From Pedobacter frigoris (GTDB lineage: Bacteria; Bacteroidota; Bacteroidia; Sphingobacteriales; Sphingobacteriaceae): a DNA stretch of 64,000 bases. The DNA is taken from the NCBI RefSeq assembly GCF_005116445.1, contig NZ_SWBQ01000003.1, forward strand, positions 372,001 through 436,000, given 5' to 3'. How positions within the stretch are numbered: the first letter of the stretch is position 1; every line of letters begins with the position of its first letter. The position numbers were made by a program, and so were the translations under genes. The notes under the pieces were generated by a model. That model had not been told where the DNA came from. It did no database searches and saw only the letters and a list, made by a program, of their open reading frames with translations. Of this stretch, positions 44,625-53,841 are shown piece after piece.

Positions 44625-45164
44625 TTACGCAGGTACTTCTTCTGCAGTCAAAAATGCCAATACATCATTCCAGTTGTCTACCCTTTGATGATGATTCTGG
44701 TAAACATTATGTGCTGCTGTAAACATAATCGCTTTCCCTCTACAAAAATCCAGGTTTTTGCAATGGTCATCTATCATGTAATCTGTACCGATGATGCTCT
44801 TATCCCCACAAAAAACGATGTTTCTCCAGCTGATGAAAGGGAAATGCTCCTGCAACCATTCCTGTTTCTCTGATAAACACTGAGGAAATTCCATCGCCGC
44901 CGACACTACATAGACCTCGTAAGTCTCCATCAATTTCTTTACCGCCTCTACCGCTCCGGGCATTACCGGTATTGTCCTGAAAAACCCCGGGGTATACACA
45001 AATCTTTTCACTGCCGTTTTATCTGGAAAGCCATCCGGTTCCAATACACCGAGCATATCCTCACGGTTCACTTTTACCCCATAATCTCTTTCATACCAGT
45101 CGATGAAATGGGTCTCTATATCTGCAAGTACCCCATCCATGTCTATTGCTATTGTTTTCTTCAT
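44625..45164 (-). CDS. 5'(3')-deoxyribonucleotidase-like HAD phosphatase
   Basis: This is a 179-residue HAD-superfamily enzyme of the NT5C type. The nucleophile motif IAIDMDGVLAD carries Asp8 and Asp10. VYVVSAAMEFPQCLSEKQEWL provides motif II, and DKSIIGTDYMIDDHCKNL gives the final acidic motif. Relatives dephosphorylate pyrimidine (deoxy)nucleoside monophosphates. The gene stands upstream of uxuA on the same strand but is probably transcribed from its own promoter. It is divergent from the DeoR regulator gene, with a half-site cluster between them. Confidence 0.82.
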   Translation of the reverse strand: MKKTIAIDMDGVLADIETHFIDWYERDYGVKVNREDMLGVLEPDGFPDKTAVKRFVYTPGFFRTIPVMPGAVEAVKKLMETYEVYVVSAAMEFPQCLSEKQEWLQEHFPFISWRNIVFCGDKSIIGTDYMIDDHCKNLDFCRGKAIMFTAAHNVYQNHHQRVDNWNDVLAFLTAEEVPA

Positions 45165-45233
45165 TTTAATCTATCTTTTAATCTTGTTTAAAACCCCACA
45201 AAATGTAATAACTTTATACATCCGTGAAATAAT

Positions 45234-45304
45234 ATGCAACAAAAATACATAAATACTGCAACATATTGCAAATTATATTTTCTATTATTGCATAATATTG
45301 CAAA
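45234..45304. promoter_or_regulatory. Cluster of TGCAA half-sites in the nucleotidase/deoR promoter region
   Basis: The element TGCAA occurs repeatedly within about 70 bp. There is a single site at 45235-45239. TGCAA-CATA-TTGCA forms an inverted repeat at 45257-45270. TTGCA-TAATA-TTGCA at 45289-45303 is a direct repeat followed by AA. The last copy ends just before the ATG of the DeoR gene at 45311, which fits autoregulation. Confidence 0.55.
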
Positions 45305-45310
45305 TATATT

Positions 45311-46060
45311 ATGATTAAAGAAGAGAGAAAGCAGCAGATCATTGATCACATTGGCAAAGAAGGCAAGGTATTACTGGGCGACCTCAGCAAACTATTGAAC
45401 GTGTCGGAAGACACCGTAAGACGCGACATTAAAGAACTATCTGATGAGGGATTGCTCAAAGCGGTAAGGGGCGGCGCAATATTACACTCTCCCATCCCCC
45501 TGCATTACCGCGAGCGTGAGCACTATGATGTAGGTCATAAAGAAATCATCGCAGAAAAAGCGCTTAAGTTCATCAAGAATGGTCTGGTTATCATTTTTGA
45601 TGCAGGAACTTCAGCGCTTGCAGTAGCCACCAAACTACCCAAAGAACTTAAAATTACGGTAATCACCAATAGTTTTCCTGTAGCAAATGTCCTTGAGGAT
45701 CATCCCAACGCAGAAGTGATATTTGTAGGCGGCCGACTGAACAAGTCCTCCTTCTCTACCATGGGATATGAAGCCATACAGACCATAAAAAACGTACGTG
45801 CCGACATCTGCTTTCTGGGGATCTGCAGCATAGACCTCAATCTGGGTGTAACGGGGTTAAATTACGAAGACAGTCAGATCAAAAAAACAATGGTAGAGAC
45901 CTCTAAGCAAATCATTGCCCTCTCTACATTTGAAAAACTAAACACCGCAGAAAACTATTACATCTGTGCCGCCAACGAGATCAATACCATCATTACCGAT
46001 ATTGATCCCGACCGCAGCGATCTCCAGCATTACAAAGATGCCGGCATAGAAATTATTTAA
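45311..46060 (+). CDS. DeoR/GlpR family transcriptional regulator
   Basis: This is a 249-residue regulator. The N-terminal helix-turn-helix (LLGDLSKLLNVSEDTVRRDIKELSDEGLLKAVRGGAIL) is standard for the DeoR family. The C-terminal sugar-phosphate sensor domain has IFDAGTSALAVATKL, VITNSFPVANVL and IFVGGRLNKSSFSTMG. The effector is probably a phosphorylated sugar, but its identity cannot be read. The TGCAA repeats immediately upstream are likely its own operator. Its end overlaps the convergent MG2/plug gene by 8 bp. Confidence 0.9.
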   Translation: MIKEERKQQIIDHIGKEGKVLLGDLSKLLNVSEDTVRRDIKELSDEGLLKAVRGGAILHSPIPLHYREREHYDVGHKEIIAEKALKFIKNGLVIIFDAGTSALAVATKLPKELKITVITNSFPVANVLEDHPNAEVIFVGGRLNKSSFSTMGYEAIQTIKNVRADICFLGICSIDLNLGVTGLNYEDSQIKKTMVETSKQIIALSTFEKLNTAENYYICAANEINTIITDIDPDRSDLQHYKDAGIEII

Positions 46061-48776
46061 CCTGGTACTGATAAACCTGACGGCCCAGCAATCCTGATGC
46101 ATCAATGCCTTCTACAACCACACGGTAATGACCGGCACCATCACTGTTGTAAAAACTGAGCTTTGCTTTTCCGTTGGCGTCAGTGATGATTGAAGGATTC
46201 CAGTAAACCGTAGTGCGCAGATCAGTAACAGGATTAACATCTGCAGCATCGTATTTAGGCACATAAAACTGCTTTGCATTGCTGAATCCACTCGGCTGAA
46301 AACTGACTACCGATGGATTGTAAACGCTCCTTGTACCCCTGGTTTTCGTGATGATTATAATGGCAGTTCCCCCGATCCTCGAGATCAAAGCCTGGTTTGT
46401 TCGCACCACCTCTATGCGTTCCACAAGATCACTGTTCATTTCCAGAACATCCTGAAACTCGCAGTCGCTGATCAATCTGCCATTTACCACAATGCGCATC
46501 CGCTCTCCCCTGCTATAAGGCACATTTACCGGTCCGCAGTCATTGGAATTGTCCATCCTGAAGCTCACATTAGCAATGTTGTTTCTCATACAGTCCAGCA
46601 AAGTCGGACAATTTTCAGGTTTATCAAATTTAACCGTCTGGTCGGAATGCCCTTCAGGCACATCCAGCCCATAAGATGGCGCTACCTTCTTTTTAGAACG
46701 GATTACCACTTCCCTAAGCTCCTGAACACGACTCAACCTGCCAAACCTTTCCAGCTCCTTGTCCTGCTTCCTGTTATTCTCCAGTACCGAAGCCAGACTT
46801 TTACTGATGTTCACGTTCAGGTCACCTATATTAAAACCGGGCGTCAGAGACTGTCCGGCTACCCGGTCTACCAGTACCTCCACCTTCTTTCCATCAGTAG
46901 CAGTCCTGCCCTGCAAGGTCAGCGCCACTCCTGTAGTCACCAGCAGATTACTAAACTTAAACCTTCCATTTGCATCAGTAACCGTATCCATCATCAGCCC
47001 CAGCTTTACATTAAAGAGCTTTACCTTTCCACCAGCCAAAGGCTTATTGGCCAAAGTCATCAACCTGCCTGTTACTTCAGTGATGAGTCCCTCTTTTTTA
47101 AATTCAGGAGTAATCGGCTTATTTGTCAGCAGATCTTTCCAAAGGAACCTTCGGTAACCCTGAGTAAGCATCAACAAATCCAGTCTGGCCTTAGTCTCTT
47201 CCGAAGGGTTAAAAAAATAATAATTGGGGTTTTCAATATAACCGTTGATGTCTGAACTCAACAGCAGGTGTGACATGATGGTTTGCTCCTTAACCTCATC
47301 TACAGGCACGACATCTTCATTGATGACCGCAGCAGAGTAATTACCTACGATGGGCTTACCTTCGCTATCTGCAGCATCCACATCTATCTCTATTTTCTCA
47401 CGCTTCGCATAGACTTTTTTAGCCGAGTTCAATTTCAGCTTTGCCTGATCATCGTTCTGTATGAAAGCAATCCTTTCATTGAGTGGCATGTTAGCAGGAG
47501 AAAATAGCGTAAATTGCGCTATACCGGTAATGATCTCTTTTGCAGGAATCCGCACTGAAGTAGTGGCCCGGCTGATTGCCAGATCTGAAGCAAACATAAC
47601 AACTCCGCCCGACTGTACCACTAAACTAAAATGCTGTTCTCCATTTTTATACATGGATGGGTGTGCACTAATCCTGACCAGGATCGTATCCGGATTATTG
47701 TAAACCGAAAGCACATAACCGGCGTCCTTTGCTACAGGCAAGGTAATCAGATTTTCCGTCCCGTCCGGATAAGTAACTTTAGCTTTATAACTTTTTCCCG
47801 TTTCGGGTGCGAGCAAGAAAAAACCCATCCCAGCATGTTCAGTTTCAAACTCAGAAATCTGTGCGTTTTTTTCATCTAAAATAATTCCCTTTACAGGAAC
47901 GCCAAGTCCATTTGTCCCTGTGGCCTTAAAGCCAACCTTGGACCTTACCCCATTAACCAGCTCACCTCCCTCCGGAAAAAACTGTACATCAGTATTTATC
48001 GATGCTATCTTTACAGGAAAGGTCTTCACAACCGTCTCCTTTTTGTCCAACTCTATCGTGGTATTTACATGGGCATTTCTCAGTTCCTCATTTTTATCAT
48101 TGCGCATAATAACCCTCAACTCCCCCTTGGCGTCTGTTGTTCCTTTCCCCTCATTCAGCACCTTTCCTTTATTCAAAACCGAATACTTAACTGACTTCCC
48201 AACATAAGGTTTTCCGTTCTCATCATCATACCCCAAAACTGCAGTCACAACAGTTTCTTTCCCTTTACCACTATATTCAAAATCTATCCTACTGTTCACA
48301 GCCGTCACCACAGAATTACCTACTGTGAAAATCTTATCATAAAAATACTCCGGACCAGCGTTTCTCATCCATTGCGTGTAGGCTCTGATGCGGTAATTAC
48401 CCTCACGCATACTGCTATCTGGCAACACAAATTCTCCCATCGCCATACCGGCTGTAACAGGCAGCTTAATCGATTGGGCTAATGAATCTGATTCAGTAAT
48501 CAAATCAACGTATACAGCACCACTCAAAGCTGAAAGCTGGTGAGCGCCCGTAGTTACATAAGCTTTAAACCAAATGGTATCCCCAACTACATAATTGGGC
48601 TTATCAGTATGCAGGTAAACTTTCTCAACCGGACTGTTGTCAGTCCACCGCTGTAGTGCAGCAACAATTTTTTCTATCGGATCTTCTCCTTTTGATGTAA
48701 AGGCCAGGATACCCATAGCAGATATCAAAGCAAAGGCTATAAGCAGGTTACGACTCAGAGTGCGTTTCAATTTCAT
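46053..48776 (-). CDS. Secreted MG2-domain protein with TonB-plug-like domain and no barrel
   Basis: This is a 907-residue secreted protein. The N-terminal signal segment is followed by a macroglobulin-type MG2 domain (VEKVYLHTDKPNYVVGDTIWFKAYV), several more beta-sandwich repeats, a carboxypeptidase-regulatory-like region (ITEVTGRLMTLANKPLAGGKVKLFN), and a plug-like region (LDCMRNNIANVSFRM, RIVVNGRLISDCEFQDVLEMNSDLVERIEVVR). The C-terminal end has another beta domain and no 22-strand barrel. Similar proteins are common in Bacteroidota, with unknown function. The start is the ATG at 48776. An in-frame TTG two codons earlier is less likely. Confidence 0.78.
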   Translation of the reverse strand: MKLKRTLSRNLLIAFALISAMGILAFTSKGEDPIEKIVAALQRWTDNSPVEKVYLHTDKPNYVVGDTIWFKAYVTTGAHQLSALSGAVYVDLITESDSLAQSIKLPVTAGMAMGEFVLPDSSMREGNYRIRAYTQWMRNAGPEYFYDKIFTVGNSVVTAVNSRIDFEYSGKGKETVVTAVLGYDDENGKPYVGKSVKYSVLNKGKVLNEGKGTTDAKGELRVIMRNDKNEELRNAHVNTTIELDKKETVVKTFPVKIASINTDVQFFPEGGELVNGVRSKVGFKATGTNGLGVPVKGIILDEKNAQISEFETEHAGMGFFLLAPETGKSYKAKVTYPDGTENLITLPVAKDAGYVLSVYNNPDTILVRISAHPSMYKNGEQHFSLVVQSGGVVMFASDLAISRATTSVRIPAKEIITGIAQFTLFSPANMPLNERIAFIQNDDQAKLKLNSAKKVYAKREKIEIDVDAADSEGKPIVGNYSAAVINEDVVPVDEVKEQTIMSHLLLSSDINGYIENPNYYFFNPSEETKARLDLLMLTQGYRRFLWKDLLTNKPITPEFKKEGLITEVTGRLMTLANKPLAGGKVKLFNVKLGLMMDTVTDANGRFKFSNLLVTTGVALTLQGRTATDGKKVEVLVDRVAGQSLTPGFNIGDLNVNISKSLASVLENNRKQDKELERFGRLSRVQELREVVIRSKKKVAPSYGLDVPEGHSDQTVKFDKPENCPTLLDCMRNNIANVSFRMDNSNDCGPVNVPYSRGERMRIVVNGRLISDCEFQDVLEMNSDLVERIEVVRTNQALISRIGGTAIIIITKTRGTRSVYNPSVVSFQPSGFSNAKQFYVPKYDAADVNPVTDLRTTVYWNPSIITDANGKAKLSFYNSDGAGHYRVVVEGIDASGLLGRQVYQYQVK

Positions 48777-48943
48777 GGTCAAATTTGGTTATTAAGGTTC
48801 TTCAGACACAGGAATACAAACACTCCCGATTCATAAAAGTATAAAATAACAAGACAAAATTCACTATTGCTTTAATAATATAATATCCTGTTAAAGATTT
48901 AATTATCTTGGTATTATAATATTGACCAGCAATCCTAAAGACC

Positions 48944-49768
48944 ATGAGTTCATCAAGAAGGGAATTTATAAAAAAAGCATCATTTGCCTCTGTCCTGTTC
49001 ATTAGCGGAGGTTTCAAGTTCTTATCTGCCGCAGAAACGGAGCAACTACAGCGTAATGTTAAATTGAGATTTGCAGTAGCTTCCGATAGTCATTACGGTC
49101 AAAAGGGCACTGAGTTCGATAAAGCTTTCCAAACCATTACCGATCAGATCAACGCTTTTCATAAAAACTCCCCTCTGGATTTCTGTGTACTCAACGGAGA
49201 TCTCATTCACAATGAAAAGCATCTGATGCCTATGGTGAAACAAAAAGTAGACCTGCTGGCTATGCCCTACTACGTAACCCGCGGAAACCACGACATGGTG
49301 ACCCCAGAAGAATGGCAGGGGGTATGGAAAATGCCCATCAACCACGATGTAGTAGTCAAAAAGAACGCAGTATTACTTGGAGATACTTCTAATGAAAAAG
49401 GTGAGTATCTGTCGCCCGACCTGAAATGGCTGGATAGCAAGTTGAGTAAGTATAAAAAGCTCGACAATACCTTTATCTTCATTCACATTCCACAGACCAA
49501 ATGGACACCAAATGCGATAGATACCCCTGCATTCGCAGAATTATTGAAGAAATATCCTAAGGTGAAAGCAGTTTTCCATGGCCATGAGCATGACCAGGAC
49601 GGGGTGAGAATGCTTAACGATATCCCTTATCTGTTTGACTCACATATTGGCGGCAACTGGGGTACCAAATACAAAGGATTCCGCGTGGTAGAGCTTTTAA
49701 AAGACAATTCCATGCTTACTTACATCATGAACCCTACAGAAAAGATAAATGAGCTGCAGACAAAATAA
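48944..49768 (+). CDS. Tat-type exported metallophosphoesterase
   Basis: This is a 274-residue calcineurin-like phosphoesterase. The start SSRREFIKKASFASVLFISGG has the form of a twin-arginine signal. The metal motifs are in order: Asp48/His50 in ASDSH, Asp86 in NGDLIHNE, Asn115/His116 in RGNHD, a later His in FIHIP, and FHGHEHDQDG near the end. It probably acts in the periplasm on a phosphomonoester or diester, and the substrate is unknown. It lies 122 bp before the choice-of-anchor-I gene and may be related to it functionally, but each appears to have its own promoter. Confidence 0.87.
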   Translation: MSSSRREFIKKASFASVLFISGGFKFLSAAETEQLQRNVKLRFAVASDSHYGQKGTEFDKAFQTITDQINAFHKNSPLDFCVLNGDLIHNEKHLMPMVKQKVDLLAMPYYVTRGNHDMVTPEEWQGVWKMPINHDVVVKKNAVLLGDTSNEKGEYLSPDLKWLDSKLSKYKKLDNTFIFIHIPQTKWTPNAIDTPAFAELLKKYPKVKAVFHGHEHDQDGVRMLNDIPYLFDSHIGGNWGTKYKGFRVVELLKDNSMLTYIMNPTEKINELQTK

Positions 49769-49890
49769 ACAGCTTGTTGGCTAAGCAGCCAGGGCTTAAC
49801 AATATCATAACCTGCGCTAACAATAACATAACGTTTACGTCATCTACGCCTAATTTAGCGCAAATACTTTCGTGACTTACAAAATAAGTT

Positions 49891-51429
49891 ATGAAAAGAA
49901 TTCTACTATTTAGTTTATTACTGACCAGCTTATACAGCTGTAAAAAAGACACTCCGAAGGAAACCGAACCGGAGTTTTTTGTAAATGAAGATGCCGCAAC
50001 ATTCAGTGAGATCGGATCTTATGATGTTGGAGAAATAGGTGCAGCTGAAATCTCAGCTTTCGATCCGATCACCAACAGATTATTCGTTGTTAAAAATGAA
50101 AATGAAGGTATGAACAATCAGGTCAACGTCATTCAAGTAATCGATTTTAAAAATCCTGCAGCCATGGCTATCATAGGATCAATCAGCATGACTCCTTATG
50201 GAGGTGCAGTAAACAGTGTTTCTGTACACGATGGCAAATTGGCCGCTGCAATCCAATTGAACAACAAACAAGCTAACGGAAAAGTAGTCGTTTTTAAAAC
50301 CAGCGACTACAGCAAAATTGCTGAGATCACCGTAGGTGCATTGCCAGACATGGTCACGTTCTCTCCAGATGGAAAGTACATCATGGCTGCCAATGAAGGT
50401 GAGCCAAGTGCCGATTACACCAACGACCCTTCAGGAACCGTTTCTATTATAGATGTGAATAATAATTATGCAGTTACCACCATTGATTTTTCATCTATGG
50501 CTGGACAGCAAGCTGCTTTGATGCAAAAAGGCTTCCGTATTTTCGGTCCGGGACTAAACTTCGTGAAAGACATAGAGCCAGAATACATCACCATCTCTGC
50601 CGATTCTAAAACTGCCTGGGTAACGCTTCAGGAAAACAACGGTATTGCCAAAATAGATATCGCCGGCAAAACCATTACTAACATATTTCCTTTAGGCTTT
50701 AAAGATTATAGCCTTGCCGGCAATGAGATTGATCCATCAGACGACGACAAGACATACCTAGCTGCTAAATGGTCTGTAAAGGGCATCTATATGCCAGACG
50801 CAATTGCTGTTCTTGAATCTAACGGCACGCCATACCTTTTCACAGCCAATGAAGGTGATGCAAGAGAATATGATGCTTTTGTAGAAATGAAGCGAGTGAA
50901 AGACAAAACCATCACGCTCGATCCTGCTGTATTCCCTAACGCTACGGACCTGAAAAAGGACGGTCAACTGGGCCGCTTAAACATCACTACAACGTTAGGC
51001 GATGCCAATGGCGATGGTATATTTGATGCGTTATATTCTCTTGGTTCACGTTCATTCAGTGTATGGAACGGCAACACGGGGGCACAGGTGTACGATAGCA
51101 AAAACGAACTTGATATAAAAGTCAACGAAGCCGGCGTTTATGACGATGGCAGAAGCGATGATAAAAGCGTAGAACCAGAAGGTATTACTATTGGTACAGT
51201 AGGGCACAAAAAAGTAGCTTTTGTAGGTATGGAACGTGTAGATGCCGTAGCGGTCTATGACGTAACTTCGCCAACTGCCCCGGTGTTTCTTCAACTGTTC
51301 AAATGTGGTGATGCTCCTGAAGGTGTACTTTTCATTCCTGCAAAAAACAGTCCTACCAAGAAGAGTCTACTTGTTGTCAGCAGCGAAAACGATGGAATGA
51401 TTAAAGTGTATACACCTAAGAGTATATAA
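49891..51429 (+). CDS. Choice-of-anchor-I beta-propeller lipoprotein
   Basis: This is a 512-residue lipoprotein. The leader LFSLLLTSLYSC ends at Cys17. The mature protein has repeated propeller-like strands: AISAFDPITNRLFVVKNE, NSVSVHDGKLAAAIQ, VGALPDMVTFSPDGKYIMAANEGEPS, and PYLFTANEGDAREYDAF. These match choice-of-anchor-I domain proteins, a family found with alkaline phosphatases and cell-surface proteins. A DANGDGIFDAL segment resembles a calcium-binding loop. The function is unknown, but surface attachment and metal binding are likely. A strong terminator follows. Confidence 0.82.
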   Translation: MKRILLFSLLLTSLYSCKKDTPKETEPEFFVNEDAATFSEIGSYDVGEIGAAEISAFDPITNRLFVVKNENEGMNNQVNVIQVIDFKNPAAMAIIGSISMTPYGGAVNSVSVHDGKLAAAIQLNNKQANGKVVVFKTSDYSKIAEITVGALPDMVTFSPDGKYIMAANEGEPSADYTNDPSGTVSIIDVNNNYAVTTIDFSSMAGQQAALMQKGFRIFGPGLNFVKDIEPEYITISADSKTAWVTLQENNGIAKIDIAGKTITNIFPLGFKDYSLAGNEIDPSDDDKTYLAAKWSVKGIYMPDAIAVLESNGTPYLFTANEGDAREYDAFVEMKRVKDKTITLDPAVFPNATDLKKDGQLGRLNITTTLGDANGDGIFDALYSLGSRSFSVWNGNTGAQVYDSKNELDIKVNEAGVYDDGRSDDKSVEPEGITIGTVGHKKVAFVGMERVDAVAVYDVTSPTAPVFLQLFKCGDAPEGVLFIPAKNSPTKKSLLVVSSENDGMIKVYTPKSI

Positions 51430-51465
51430 GCTGCATTTTCTTAGAAATAAAACTAAAAACTACCC

Positions 51466-51496
51466 AAAGTCCGGCCCCCAGCGCCGGACTTTTTTC
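51466..51496 (+). terminator. Terminator of the choice-of-anchor-I gene
   Basis: A 10-bp stem, AAAGTCCGGC (51466-51475) against GCCGGACTTT (51483-51492), has a 7-nt loop and is followed by three further T residues. It stands 37 bp after the stop codon and close to the end of the broken DUF6266 gene. Confidence 0.88.
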
Positions 51497-51503
51497 ATAA
51501 AAC

Positions 51504-52135
51504 TCATCTGAAAATCACCAAATACCTGCTATCTCCTACCAACTTCCCATCGGCTGAAGAAAAACTCATGTAACAGTGCAAGTCATCTCCCAGGAAACCT
51601 GCAGGAATTGCAATCACACAGCCCAGTTCGCCCCAGCTCGTCTCAAACACAGAACCCGTTGCTTTGCCCTTATCAGCGTTATAAACCAGCACCGTAGCCA
51701 GATCCGTATTCCTGCAATACATCGACTCCTGTTGTGCAGCCCAACTGAGCTCCAGGTCATTGCCATTCACTTGCATTACTACTGAAGAAGGTGGTGATAC
51801 ATGTCCGCGGCTATACACCAGAGCAGGATAATTCAGTTTATATAATTCTCCTACCTTAACAAAGGCGCTGGGATAATTCTAGCTAAAAGCAGCATTTACA
51901 GGGCTATTGTTCTTCGTATATTTCTTAAAACCCAGTTTTACCAGACTTTAATCTCTGCTAAAAACCGGTTGAGCAACGTGAACCTATCCTGAACCTCCAA
52001 CTGTCCGGAGGTGCTGGGCTTGTTACTTTTATAATGCAAACCGGTAATGATATTCATTCCCCTACCCCTTCTACCTATAATTGGGCCCGTTTTCTTGTAA
52101 AAACCTCCAAAAGGTTCCGATTTCTGTATACCCAT
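51504..52135 (-). pseudogene. Broken DUF6266 family gene (frameshift plus stop)
   Basis: The remains of one gene are spread over two frames. From 52135 the frame reads a typical DUF6266 start (GGFYKKTGPIIGRRGRGMN, then QLEVQDRFTLLNRFLAEIKVW) and hits TAA at 51938-51940. Shifting by one base just before this stop, the family sequence continues as KLGFKKYTKNNSPVNAAFS. It is then cut by a TAG at about 51878-51880 and continues NYPSAFVKVGELYKLNYPALVYSRGHVSPPSS to the true end at 51504. At least one indel and one nonsense change are therefore present. DUF6266 proteins are common in Pedobacter, often in many copies, and their function is unknown. Confidence 0.82.
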
Positions 52136-52228
52136 GCTGAAATAAATTCAGCATGACGACCGATTTAGCATAATGAGTGATTTAGCATAACGACCGAGTC
52201 AGTATGACGACCGGTTCAGCATAACGAT
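52133..52228. repeat. Hairpin fragment and 17-bp degenerate tandem repeat
   Basis: CATGCTGAA-ATAAA-TTCAGCATG (52133-52155) is a hairpin like the right end of repeat copy B. Four and a half units of 17 bp follow: 52151-52167, 52168-52184, 52185-52201, 52202-52218 and a partial unit to 52228. The consensus is about GCATAACGACCGATTCA. The repeat begins in the hairpin and lies between the dead DUF6266 gene and the suf promoter. Confidence 0.75.
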
Positions 52229-52302
52229 TAAAACAAGCTGTCATTTGTAATAACGACCGCTTTAAAAGAACATTCAAAACACCACAATCTTGACATTTGT
52301 CT

Positions 52303-52345
52303 GTTTATACTTTTTTGTATAAACAAACTCAACAAGTTATCTTTG
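52303..52345 (+). promoter_or_regulatory. suf operon promoter with overlapping inverted repeat
   Basis: TTTG (52314-52317), 20 bp, TATCTTTG (52338-52345) fits the Bacteroidota promoter pattern and would start transcription near 52352, about 29 bp before sufB. The perfect inverted repeat GTTTATAC-TTTTTT-GTATAAAC (52303-52324) covers the -33 box. It is a likely operator, possibly for the Rrf2 protein encoded in the same operon. Confidence 0.65.
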
Positions 52346-52380
52346 TAATAGATTCTAAATCTTTCAAAAATCAACACATC

Positions 52381-53826
52381 ATGAAAGAAAACCAAGATAC
52401 ACTGGACCTGACCACACCTTCCGAATACAAGTACGGTTTTGTCACAGATATAGATACAGATGCTATTCCTAAAGGATTAAGTGAGGACGTGATCCGCTTG
52501 ATTTCCAGCAAAAAAAACGAACCGGAATGGATGCTGGAGTGGAGGCTGAAAGCTTACCAATACTGGCTGAAACTGGAAGAACCTGAATGGGCCAACCTCC
52601 ATTATCCAAAAATCAATTACCAGGACATCATATACTACGCTGCTCCAAAGCCTAAAAAACAGTTGAACAGCCTGGATGAAGTAGATCCTGAATTGCTAAG
52701 CACGTTTGAAAAACTGGGCATATCGCTCTCCGAGCAAAAGCGCCTCACCGGCGTGGCTGTAGATGTGGTGATGGACAGCGTTTCAGTCGCCACCTCCTTC
52801 AAAGAACAGTTGTCGGAAATCGGCGTGATCTTTTGTTCCATTAGCGAAGCGATACAACTGCACCCTGAACTGGTGAAAAAATACATGGGATCGGTAGTGC
52901 CCATGACCGACAATTACTTTTCTGCGTTAAATTCCGCGGTGTTTACCGACGGATCGTTTTGTTATATCCCTAAAGGGGTAAGATGCCCGATGGAATTGTC
53001 GACTTACTTCCGCATCAACACAGAAAACACAGGTCAATTTGAGCGTACACTGATTATAGCTGAGGATGAGAGTTATGTGAGTTACCTGGAGGGTTGTACC
53101 GCACCTATGCGCGATGAGAACCAGTTGCACGCTGCCGTAGTGGAACTGGTGGCGATGGAAAAGTCAGAGATTAAATACTCTACGGTACAGAACTGGTACC
53201 CAGGCGATAAAGAGGGAAAAGGCGGCATTTATAATTTCGTGACCAAGCGTGGGATTTGTAAGGGCAACCATTCAAAAATCTCCTGGACACAGGTGGAAAC
53301 AGGCTCAGCGATTACCTGGAAGTATCCGAGTGTGATCCTTAAAGGTGATCATTCGATTGGAGAATTTTACTCTGTGGCTTTCACCAATAATTATCAGCAG
53401 GCAGATACGGGCACGAAAATGATTCACCTGGGGAAAAATACCAGGAGCAGGATTGTAGCTAAAGGGATATCGGCCGGACATAGTCAGAATAGCTACCGTG
53501 GACTGGTAAGGGCCAGTAAGCAGGCTGTTAATGCGCGTAATTATTCGCAATGCGATTCGTTATTGCTGGGCGATAAATGCGGGGCGCATACATTTCCCTA
53601 TATAGAGGTGAAAAACAAAACTGCCATCATAGAGCATGAAGCTACCACCTCCAAAATCGGTGAGGACCAGTTATTTTATTGTCGCCAGCGCGGTATAGAT
53701 CCAGAAGCGGCAGTGGCGCTGATTGTGAATGGATTCGCAAAAGAAGTAATGAACCAATTGCCTATGGAATTTGCCATAGAAGCACAGAAACTACTGGCCA
53801 TCAGTATGGAAGGTAGTGTAGGATAA
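52381..53826 (+). CDS. sufB: Fe-S cluster assembly protein SufB
   Basis: This is a 481-residue scaffold subunit of the SufBC2D complex that builds Fe-S clusters in the cytosol. SufB features are [78 protein letters not shown] and [24 protein letters not shown], followed by [22 protein letters not shown]. The start is the ATG at 52381. A longer frame from 52297 would begin within the promoter. It is the first gene of an eight-gene suf operon, with sufC 15 bp downstream. Confidence 0.96.
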   Translation: MKENQDTLDLTTPSEYKYGFVTDIDTDAIPKGLSEDVIRLISSKKNEPEWMLEWRLKAYQYWLKLEEPEWANLHYPKINYQDIIYYAAPKPKKQLNSLDEVDPELLSTFEKLGISLSEQKRLTGVAVDVVMDSVSVATSFKEQLSEIGVIFCSISEAIQLHPELVKKYMGSVVPMTDNYFSALNSAVFTDGSFCYIPKGVRCPMELSTYFRINTENTGQFERTLIIAEDESYVSYLEGCTAPMRDENQLHAAVVELVAMEKSEIKYSTVQNWYPGDKEGKGGIYNFVTKRGICKGNHSKISWTQVETGSAITWKYPSVILKGDHSIGEFYSVAFTNNYQQADTGTKMIHLGKNTRSRIVAKGISAGHSQNSYRGLVRASKQAVNARNYSQCDSLLLGDKCGAHTFPYIEVKNKTAIIEHEATTSKIGEDQLFYCRQRGIDPEAAVALIVNGFAKEVMNQLPMEFAIEAQKLLAISMEGSVG

Positions 53827-53841
53827 ATAATTTATAAGCAC

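Noticed and set aside
47152..47159. GGTAACCC within the MG2/plug gene as a further ECF motif
   Set aside because: It lies inside coding sequence and no GTATTAA box stands at the right distance.
52151..52228. Short repeated units that could suggest a CRISPR array
   Set aside because: The 17-bp units follow each other directly without spacers, are degenerate, and no cas genes are near.
52297..52380. Longer N-terminus of SufB starting at 52297
   Set aside because: These bases hold the promoter and inverted repeat, and the extra 28 residues have no SufB character.
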